Of a stretch of 22,837 bases of DNA, positions 17,225 to 22,837 are shown piece by piece; position 1 is the first letter of the stretch; each line of letters starts with the position of its first letter. The stretch is from an uncultured Pseudomonadota bacterium (GTDB lineage Bacteria > Pseudomonadota > Gammaproteobacteria > Burkholderiales > Methylophilaceae). The notes beneath the pieces are model-generated. The model did not search any database, was not told where the DNA came from, and saw only the letters and a list, made by a program, of their open reading frames with translations. The position numbers and the translations under genes are program-made. Where the stretch lies: contig CAIOPD010000099.1 of NCBI GenBank assembly GCA_903860085.1, positions 1 to 22,837 of the forward strand. Reading direction: 5' to 3'.

Positions 17225-18130
17225 TTAGCGTGTTGAACGCATGCTGATGATGCCACTTACAACAATCAAACCTATTGCTATATAGGCATCTAAGCTTAAA
17301 TGCTCCTGCCACCAAATTGCAGCAATGAGGCTAGCTAACACAACTGTGATATAGGCAAGGCTTGCGACCACCAATGTGTCTCCGGTGCGATAGGCGCGCG
17401 TCATTGCGAGTTGCGCGATGGTGGCAGATAGACCTAAACCTAATAGGACTGGTAAGTCGCGCCACGCTAGTGGCTGAAACTGAGCAAATAACATCCATAA
17501 GCCAGCACCTATAGTGGACAGTAGAGTAAAGTAAAAAACTGTACGCCAATCGGGCTCATTTAATTGACCTAGCTGCTTTACGTGCGCATAGGCCAATGCT
17601 GCACCTAAGCCTGAAAGTAGACCTAAGCTTCCGGCAAGCCAATCTTTACTATTAAAATTCGGCTCAAGTAACAATGTCACCCCGAAAAAACCAAGAACTA
17701 GGCCGAGCCATAATGTTTTTTTTGGTTTTTCATGCAGTAAAAAAGGAGTTAATAAGGCTAAAAATAAAGGCGATGTGTAGTTGAGCGTGATGGCAGTCGC
17801 TAATGGCAAATGCGAGATCGCGTAGAAAAATAGTACAAGCGATGCAAAGCCAACTAAAGCGCGCGACATTTGTTTAAACATAACAGGCGTGGCGATCGGT
17901 AGTTTTCTGGTGAAAATATATAGCCAAATTACCAGTAGGCCGAATAGTGATCGGTAAAAAACCAGTTCAGCACTGCTGAATTTTTGCGCACCAACTTTGA
18001 CCAAAGCCCCCATGATGGCAAAGCCTAATGCAGCGACTAACATCCATAAACTTCCAAGTTTAGGTAGGGCGTGCCCAGTGAATTTAAAGTGAGTCAGACT
18101 AATCAAAAATTTCATGAGCCAATATCGCAC
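17225..18130 (-). CDS. EamA/DMT superfamily transporter
   Basis: This 301-residue protein is almost wholly hydrophobic, with about ten transmembrane helices in two EamA repeats. The first repeat runs from LWMLVAALGFAIMGALVK and includes ELVFYRSLFGLLVIW. It closes with the ITLNYTSPLFLALLTPFLLHEKP block typical of the family. The second repeat includes GLGLSATIAQLAMTRAYR and ends with ASLIAAIWWQEHLSLDAYIAIGLIV in pieces. The substrate cannot be inferred; relatives export metabolites such as amino acids. The start is uncertain: GTG at 18130 gives the longest form, ATG at 18115-18113 would shorten it by five residues, and neither has a clear ribosome binding site. The gene is convergent to the response regulator and divergent from the micro-protein gene. 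Confidence 0.9.
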   Translation of the reverse strand: MRYWLMKFLISLTHFKFTGHALPKLGSLWMLVAALGFAIMGALVKVGAQKFSSAELVFYRSLFGLLVIWLYIFTRKLPIATPVMFKQMSRALVGFASLVLFFYAISHLPLATAITLNYTSPLFLALLTPFLLHEKPKKTLWLGLVLGFFGVTLLLEPNFNSKDWLAGSLGLLSGLGAALAYAHVKQLGQLNEPDWRTVFYFTLLSTIGAGLWMLFAQFQPLAWRDLPVLLGLGLSATIAQLAMTRAYRTGDTLVVASLAYITVVLASLIAAIWWQEHLSLDAYIAIGLIVVSGIISMRSTR

Positions 18131-18308
18131 AAAAACAGCTCAAATAGAAATGCTATCGGCCATGTTCACTTAAATCGGGTAGTTAACTATCACAACATGA
18201 ATAATGCGTCACTTTAAATGGAGGTTACAATCTGTTCAAATAATTGCTCTAAGTCAAATTAAGTGTTGATTTAATGCAATTTATGCAAAGTATGACAAGC
18301 CTAGACAG

Positions 18309-18337
18309 TTGCCAATTTAAGGGTTTTCGGCTACTCT
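18309..18337 (+). promoter_or_regulatory. Possible sigma-70 promoter for the micro-protein/PuuD-N pair
   Basis: TTGCCA at 18309-18314 (five of six matches to the -35) and TACTCT at 18332-18337 (three of six to the -10) are 17 bases apart. They lie in the 276-base gap (18131-18406) upstream of the micro-protein gene. Transcription would start near 18344, leaving a leader of about 62 bases. I see no other structure in the gap. Confidence 0.3.
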
Positions 18338-18406
18338 CGCACCTAGCAGTCAATTAAAAATAACACCTAATTTAACAACACACTAATCACCTAGGAGATT
18401 TGTACG

Positions 18407-18508
18407 ATGAAAAATCCATTAGATTCTATTTCAGGCACGGTTGTTGCAGGTTTGGTGCTGACCTTAGCACTATATTTAATTGTTAAGCACGTTTTGGTGG
18501 GAGCATAA
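18407..18508 (+). CDS. 33-residue single-span membrane micro-protein
   Basis: A short frame opens at ATG 18407 behind a strong AGGAG (18393-18397, nine bases upstream). It begins MKNPLDSISG, continues into a hydrophobic helix (TVVAGLVLTLALYLIV, residues 11-26) and ends KHVLVGA. It is therefore predicted to be a one-helix membrane peptide. Its stop is three bases before the ATG of the PuuD-N-like gene, whose own GGAG lies inside its last codons, so the two are very likely co-translated. I do not know a named family for it. The size, ribosome binding site and tight coupling suggest a small subunit or stabiliser of the downstream membrane protein; that role is inference. Confidence 0.75.
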   Translation: MKNPLDSISGTVVAGLVLTLALYLIVKHVLVGA

Positions 18509-18511
18509 ATC

Positions 18512-19003
18512 ATGGATTTTTTACCTGGAATTGCACGTTGGGCTCACCTTGTAGCAGGTATTACTTGGATAGGTCTCCTTTACTATTTTAATTTGGTACA
18601 AATGCCAGCGCTAAAAGACGCGGGTGCTGATGGTACAGCGGCAGGTATTACTAAGCATGTAGCGCCACGTGCCTTGTTTTGGTTTCGCTGGGCTGCAGTC
18701 GCTACTTGGGTAGCTGGCGCATGGTTGTTAGGCAAAGGTTTTGTTGATGCATTTTTATTACGTGATGCATATGCTGCAATTGGAGTAGGTGCGTGGTTAG
18801 GTACGATTATGTTGTTTAATGTTTGGGTGTTAATTTGGCCAAACCAACAGAAAATATTAGGCATGAAACCGGCTTCAGATGCTGAGAAAGGTATCGCGCG
18901 ACGTGTGGCGATGCTAGCATCGCGCACTAATATGATGCTTTCAATCCCAATGATATTTTTTATGGCAAACGGCCTCTCACATCGAGCCATTGTTGGGCTT
19001 TAG
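18512..19003 (+). CDS. PuuD-N-like (urate oxidase N-terminal family) four-helix membrane protein
   Basis: This 163-residue protein has about four transmembrane helices, near residues 8-27, 57-75, 88-110 and 139-153. It resembles the membrane domain of PuuD-type urate hydroxylases: ARWAHLVAGITWIGLLYYFN, VAPRALFWFRW, MLFNVWVLIWPNQQKI and ASRTNMMLSIPMIFFMANG are the telling blocks. His12, His49 and His157 are candidate haem ligands. Characterised PuuD is much longer, with about eight helices and a C-terminal cytochrome c domain. Here there is no CXXCH motif and only half the membrane part, so urate hydroxylation is not safe to assume. No purine catabolism gene lies nearby. A small haem-dependent membrane redox protein is an alternative. 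It follows the micro-protein gene by three bases and ends before a terminator, forming a two-gene unit. Confidence 0.8.
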   Translation: MDFLPGIARWAHLVAGITWIGLLYYFNLVQMPALKDAGADGTAAGITKHVAPRALFWFRWAAVATWVAGAWLLGKGFVDAFLLRDAYAAIGVGAWLGTIMLFNVWVLIWPNQQKILGMKPASDAEKGIARRVAMLASRTNMMLSIPMIFFMANGLSHRAIVGL

Positions 19004-19034
19004 TTTTAAAGACATTCATTTTTAATCTAAAGTC

Positions 19035-19066
19035 ATGCTTACGGCGGCATCAGCCGCCGTTTGCAT
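19035..19066 (+). terminator. Rho-independent terminator after the PuuD-N-like gene
   Basis: ACGGCGGC (19041-19048) and GCCGCCGT (19053-19060) form a perfect 8-base GC-rich stem with a 4-base loop. It is extended outside a TT/TT internal loop by ATGC/GCAT (19035-19038 with 19063-19066). A moderate T-rich stretch (TTTTATT) follows. It lies 32 bases past the stop codon and separates this unit from argD. Confidence 0.8.
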
Positions 19067-19113
19067 TTTATTAAAGCCGAGTTTTAAACATAATTTAAGT
19101 GACAGAGTTTTAC

Positions 19114-20298
19114 ATGACCACACATTTGATGAATACCTATAACCGCCAGCCTGTGACCTTTGTAAAGGGTGAGGGGGTTTGGCTATGGGATGATAAGGGT
19201 GAAAAATATCTAGATGCACTGGCCGGTGTTGCGGTCAATGGGTTAGGTCACGGCCACCCAAGTTTAGTGAAAGCCATCAGCGATCAAGCAGCGAGACTTA
19301 TCCATGTTTCCAACTACTACCATATTGCCGAGCAGGAAGCATTGGCAGACAAATTATGCGAAGTTTCGGGGATGGATAAAGTGTTTTTTTGCAACTCAGG
19401 TTGCGAAGCTAACGAAGCGAGTATTAAGTTAGCGCGCCTATATGGCCACAACAAAGGTATTGAAATTCCACAAATTATTGTGATGGAGCAGTCATTTCAT
19501 GGTCGGACTTTGGCGACATTGTCGGCGACTGGTAATAGCAAAGTACAAATTGGCTTTGAGCCACTAGTCACTGGTTTTATACGCGTACCCTATGATGATA
19601 TTGCAGCGGTTCGTGCAGTCGCAAATAGCAACCCAAATGTTGTCGCAATTTTAGTTGAACCAGTGCAAGGCGAGGGTGGCATTAATATTCCAAAAGATAG
19701 TAGCGCTTACTTGGAAACTCTTCGTGGCATTTGCGACGATCATGATTGGTTGTTGATGGTAGATGAAGTGCAAACTGGCATTGGGCGAACAGGTACCTGG
19801 TTTGCTTTTCAGCACACAGCAATTCAACCTGATGTAATGAGTTTGGCGAAAGGGTTAGCATCAGGGGTGCCTATTGGTGCCTGCGTTGCTCAAGGCAAAG
19901 CCGCTAGCGTGTTTACATACGGCAAGCATGGTTCGACCTTCGGTGGCAATCCTTTAGCCTGTGCCGCCGGATTGGCGACCCTAAATGCCATAGAGTCAGA
20001 TGGTTTGCGTGAGAATGCAGAAAAAATAGGTAATTTAATTCGTGATGGTTTTATCTCTGAATTCAATGGTATTGGTGCTGTAGTGCAAGTACGTAATGCT
20101 GGTTTGATGATTGGGATTGAATTGGATCGGCCATGTGCTGACTTGGTGCAACTAGCTTTAGAGGCTAAGCTACTCATTAATGTGACTGCCGAAAGGGTGG
20201 TGCGCTTACTTCCACCCTTGGTCATGAATGAAGCTGAAGCGCATGAATTGGTTCAACGTTTGTCTGCTTTGATTAAAGTGTTTTTAAGCAGCAACTAA
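19114..20298 (+). CDS. argD: Acetylornithine aminotransferase
   Basis: This PLP-dependent class III aminotransferase converts N-acetylglutamate semialdehyde and glutamate to N-acetylornithine. From this ATG it has 394 residues, normal for ArgD. Motifs are LMNTYNRQPVTF at the start, LDALAGVAVNGLGHGHP, FFCNSGCEANEASIKLAR, SFHGRTLATLSATG, VEPVQGEGGI, LLMVDEVQTGIGRTG and MSLAKGLASGVPIGA. The last contains the PLP lysine, Lys246. THGSTFGGNPLACA has the variant KHGSTFGGN here. The frame extends five codons upstream to a GTG at 19099, but the ATG at 19114 matches the family start. It begins an argD-argF-argG cluster, 54 bases ahead of argF with no terminator between. ArgD often also serves in lysine synthesis as DapC. 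Confidence 0.95.
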   Translation: MTTHLMNTYNRQPVTFVKGEGVWLWDDKGEKYLDALAGVAVNGLGHGHPSLVKAISDQAARLIHVSNYYHIAEQEALADKLCEVSGMDKVFFCNSGCEANEASIKLARLYGHNKGIEIPQIIVMEQSFHGRTLATLSATGNSKVQIGFEPLVTGFIRVPYDDIAAVRAVANSNPNVVAILVEPVQGEGGINIPKDSSAYLETLRGICDDHDWLLMVDEVQTGIGRTGTWFAFQHTAIQPDVMSLAKGLASGVPIGACVAQGKAASVFTYGKHGSTFGGNPLACAAGLATLNAIESDGLRENAEKIGNLIRDGFISEFNGIGAVVQVRNAGLMIGIELDRPCADLVQLALEAKLLINVTAERVVRLLPPLVMNEAEAHELVQRLSALIKVFLSSN

Positions 20299-20352
20299 GC
20301 ATTACAATATAACTAACCCCAATACCTAAACTAAATTAACGCGACAAAAATT

Positions 20353-21270
20353 ATGGCAATAAAACATTTTTTACAGTTCAATGATCTCAACCGTGAAGAG
20401 CTTGAGTATGTGTTTGAACGAGCCCGTTGGATTAAAAGTCAATTCAAAGCCTACAAGCCTTATTGGCCGTTACAAGATCGAACCTTGGTGATGATTTTTG
20501 AAAAAGCCAGCACGCGCACTCGCTTGTCATTTGAAGCAGGTATGCAGCAATTAGGCGGGTCAGCCATTTACTTAAATACACGCGATTCACAGTTAGGTCG
20601 TGGTGAGCCTGTAGAAGATGCTGCACAAGTTATCTCTCGTATGAGTGACTTAGTGATGATTCGCACCTTTGAGCAGGAAATTATTGAGCGTTTCGCCGCT
20701 AATTCCCGCGTGCCTGTGATTAATGGCCTGACCAATGAATATCATCCTTGCCAGATTTTAGCTGATATCTTTACCTATATTGAACACCGTGGACCCATAC
20801 AAGGTAAGACAGTCGCATGGATTGGGGATAGCAATAATGTCTGTAATACATGGTTGCAAGCCGCAGAGGTGTTAGATTTTAATGTACATGTTTCAACGCC
20901 ACCGGGTTATGAAGTTGAGCCTGAGCGCGCTAATTTGTATGGAAACGACAATTTTGAGGTATTTGCTGACCCAATGGAAGCCGCTAAAGGTGCACATTTA
21001 GTGACAACCGACGTATGGACTAGCATGGGTTTTGAAGCTGAAAACGAAGAGCGCATGATTGACTTTGTGGATTGGCAAGTGGATGGCGATATGATGCGTG
21101 TAGCCGCCAAAGATGTGCTCTTTATGCATTGTTTACCAGCACATCGTGGCGAAGAAGTAGCAGCTGAAGTCATAGATGGACCGCACTCTGTGGTATGGGA
21201 TGAGGCCGAGAATCGATTGCATGTGCAAAAAGCTTTAATGGAATATTTGCTATTGGGCCGCATTAAGTAA
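20353..21270 (+). CDS. argF: Ornithine carbamoyltransferase
   Basis: ArgF (305 residues) joins carbamoyl phosphate and ornithine to give citrulline. The carbamoyl phosphate loop STRTR is at 53-57, and HPCQ at 131-134 contacts the carbamoyl group. The ornithine site D-V-W-T-SMG is at 220-226 and HCLPAHRGEEV at 259-269 carries the catalytic Cys. All are intact. The sequence and length fit the anabolic enzyme. It lies between argD and argG on the same strand, 56 bases ahead of argG, and is probably co-transcribed with both. The ATG at 20353 has no clear Shine-Dalgarno sequence. Confidence 0.97.
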   Translation: MAIKHFLQFNDLNREELEYVFERARWIKSQFKAYKPYWPLQDRTLVMIFEKASTRTRLSFEAGMQQLGGSAIYLNTRDSQLGRGEPVEDAAQVISRMSDLVMIRTFEQEIIERFAANSRVPVINGLTNEYHPCQILADIFTYIEHRGPIQGKTVAWIGDSNNVCNTWLQAAEVLDFNVHVSTPPGYEVEPERANLYGNDNFEVFADPMEAAKGAHLVTTDVWTSMGFEAENEERMIDFVDWQVDGDMMRVAAKDVLFMHCLPAHRGEEVAAEVIDGPHSVVWDEAENRLHVQKALMEYLLLGRIK

Positions 21271-21326
21271 ATGAGCCAGGGTAGTGTCTATCTAAGTAAT
21301 ATGAGTTTAATTAGGAAATTTAAGTA

Positions 21327-22559
21327 ATGAGTAATGTGAAAAAAGAAATTAAAAAAGTGGTATTAGCCTATTCTGGCGGTTTAGACACCTCAGTAATTTT
21401 GAAGTGGCTACAAGATGAATATAAATGTGAAATTGTGACTTTCACCGCTGACTTAGGTCAGGGTGAAGAGCTTGAGCCAGCGCGTGCAAAGGCTAAGGCT
21501 GCAGGCGTTAAAGAAATTTATATTGATGATGTACGTGAAGAATTTGTGCGTGACTTTGTGTTCCCGATGTTCCGTGCCAACACTGTTTATGAAGGTGAGT
21601 ATTTATTAGGTACTTCAATTGCACGTCCATTAATTGCCAAGCGTTTAATTGAAATTGCAGCTGAAACTAATGCTGATGCGATTTCACATGGCGCGACTGG
21701 TAAGGGTAATGACCAAGTGCGTTTTGAGTTGGGCGCCTACGCTTTAAATCCAAATATACAAATTATTGCACCTTGGCGTGAGTGGGATTTACTATCACGT
21801 GAAAAGCTAATGTCTTATGCTGAGAAGCATGGCATTGAAGTGGATATGAAGCATAAACAAGGTGGCAGTCCTTACAGCATGGATGCCAACTTACTGCATA
21901 TAAGCTATGAAGGTCGTCACTTAGAAAACCCAGCTGCAGAAGCGGAAGAATCCATGTGGCGCTGGACGGCCAGCCCTGAAAAAGCGCCGGATGCTGCTGA
22001 GTATTTGGATATTGAATATGTGAATGGTAATCCAGTGTCTCTTAACGGTGAAGCGATGCTTCCACATGAGCTACTTGCACACCTTAATAAAATCGGTGGT
22101 AAGCATGGGATTGGTCGATTAGATCTAGTTGAAAACCGTTACGTAGGCATGAAGTCACGTGGCTGCTATGAAACGCCTGGTGGCACCATTATGTTGAAAG
22201 CGCATAGAGCCATTGAGTCGATTACCTTGGACCGTGAAGTGGCCCATTTGAAGGATGATTTAATGCCACGCTATGCCAGCATGATTTACAACGGCTATTG
22301 GTGGAGTCCTGAACGTGTGGCGCTACAAACATTGATTGATCACACACAAACGGTCGTTAATGGATGGGTGCGCGTTAAGTTGTATAAAGGCAATGTCATT
22401 GTCACAGGCCGAGACAGTAAAACTAACTCTTTATTTGACTCTACAATTGCAACTTTTGAAGATGATAAAGGCGCTTACGATCAAAAAGATGCCGCTGGCT
22501 TTATTAAGCTCAATGCTTTGCGTTTGCGCATTGCCGCGAATTTAAAGAATAGACAGTAA
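21327..22559 (+). CDS. argG: Argininosuccinate synthase
   Basis: ArgG (410 residues) condenses citrulline and aspartate with ATP to form argininosuccinate. The PP-loop LAYSGGLDTS is at 13-22. Further family blocks are HGATGKGNDQVRFE, PWREWDLLSREKLM, SPYSMDANLLHISYEGRHLE in pieces, and GRLDLVENRYVGMKSRGCYETPGG near the aspartate/citrulline site. Length is typical (about 400). AGGA lies about ten bases before the ATG. It is the last gene of the argD-argF-argG cluster and is closed by a strong terminator. The final enzyme, ArgH, is not in the window. Confidence 0.97.
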   Translation: MSNVKKEIKKVVLAYSGGLDTSVILKWLQDEYKCEIVTFTADLGQGEELEPARAKAKAAGVKEIYIDDVREEFVRDFVFPMFRANTVYEGEYLLGTSIARPLIAKRLIEIAAETNADAISHGATGKGNDQVRFELGAYALNPNIQIIAPWREWDLLSREKLMSYAEKHGIEVDMKHKQGGSPYSMDANLLHISYEGRHLENPAAEAEESMWRWTASPEKAPDAAEYLDIEYVNGNPVSLNGEAMLPHELLAHLNKIGGKHGIGRLDLVENRYVGMKSRGCYETPGGTIMLKAHRAIESITLDREVAHLKDDLMPRYASMIYNGYWWSPERVALQTLIDHTQTVVNGWVRVKLYKGNVIVTGRDSKTNSLFDSTIATFEDDKGAYDQKDAAGFIKLNALRLRIAANLKNRQ

Positions 22560-22575
22560 TTTTTCTATTAAATAT

Positions 22576-22627
22576 GCACCTTACTGAAGTTGGATGATGG
22601 TTCCAGCTCAGTTAAGGTGCTTTTTTT
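22576..22627 (+). terminator. Rho-independent terminator after argG
   Basis: GCACCTTA pairs perfectly with TAAGGTGC (22613-22620). The stem continues inward as CTGA/CAG(T) past a single bulge, and seven Ts follow (22621-22627). It lies 16 bases after the argG stop. The convergent trhO ends 21 bases beyond, and the hairpin could also help stop transcription from that side, where an AT-rich but weaker tail follows. Confidence 0.87.
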
Positions 22628-22648
22628 GCTTAAATGGCGAGGAGCTTG

Positions 22649-22837
22649 CTAGGTTTTTTGCTTTTCACCAATATGACTTGCGCCACGTTTCTTGGCTAAG
22701 ATCACTTGCTTCTGACGCTCAGTAAGACTAGCACGCTTTTCATCAGATATTTTTTCATAGCAATACGGGCAGGAAATGCCGGCGGTGTAATGTGGGCTTT
22801 GCATCTCGGCAGGGGATAAGGGGTGACGGCAAGCATA
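22649..22837 (-). CDS. trhO: TrhO (YceA) tRNA uridine hydroxylase, C-terminal fragment at window edge
   Basis: The last 62 codons of a minus-strand gene enter from the right edge and end at TAG (22651-22649). The fragment starts YACRHPLSPAEMQSPHY, continues with GISCPYCYEKISDEKRASL and ends with a charged RQKQVILAKKRGASHIGEK tail. This CRHPLS...SCPYC block is the zinc-binding-like C-terminal extension of the rhodanese-domain tRNA uridine-34 hydroxylase TrhO, which makes 5-hydroxyuridine in tRNA anticodons. The rhodanese domain itself lies outside the window. It is convergent with argG. Confidence 0.8.
   Translation of the reverse strand, partial: YACRHPLSPAEMQSPHYTAGISCPYCYEKISDEKRASLTERQKQVILAKKRGASHIGEKQKT

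Noticed and set aside
21271..21327. An 18-codon frame filling the argF-argG gap, starting directly after the argF stop and overlapping the argG start as TAATG
   Set aside because: No ribosome binding site precedes it, and an open stretch of this length is quite likely by chance. The AGGA within it serves argG.

Overview
This window looks like ordinary chromosome from an AT-rich betaproteobacterium. A relative of the Methylophilaceae (Methylotenera/Methylophilus type) is my best guess. The guess rests on the gene set (YhdP, YheS, GlnE, a MoxY-like sensor kinase, an argD-argF-argG cluster and TrhO) and on base composition; it is an inference, not a database match. I see no rRNA or tRNA genes, CRISPR arrays, transposases or prophage genes.

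Layout. Positions 1-3679 (minus) hold most of a very large YhdP/AsmA-like envelope protein that runs off the left edge. After a 314-base gap come the ABC-F ATPase yheS and an unrecognised 188-residue acidic helical protein, both plus. A minus-strand block follows: ychJ overlapping prfC (release factor 3), a two-CBS-domain protein, a nitroreductase and acs (acetyl-CoA synthetase). A short divergent promoter region separates acs from glnE on the plus strand. GlnE is followed by two possible micro-ORFs, then a NarX/UhpB-class histidine kinase with a MoxY-like sensor region and its LuxR-type response regulator. An EamA-family transporter is convergent to these. Next come a 33-residue membrane micro-protein and a four-helix PuuD-N-like membrane protein 3 bases apart, closed by a clear terminator. 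The right end is argD-argF-argG with a strong terminator, then the C-terminal end of trhO on the minus strand.

How the genes work together. ArgD, ArgF and ArgG perform three steps of arginine synthesis: making N-acetylornithine, then citrulline from ornithine, then argininosuccinate. GlnE tunes glutamine synthetase to nitrogen status and Acs activates acetate; the two are transcribed divergently. PrfC and YheS both act on the ribosome but lie in separate units. The kinase and regulator are an adjacent cognate pair whose stimulus and targets are not visible here.

Most of the window is housekeeping. The parts worth a second look are the micro-protein coupled to the PuuD-N-like protein, the tandem micro-ORFs ahead of the kinase, the stacked palindromes between acs and glnE, and the orphan 188-residue protein. 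I found no strong evidence for a wholly new multi-gene system.
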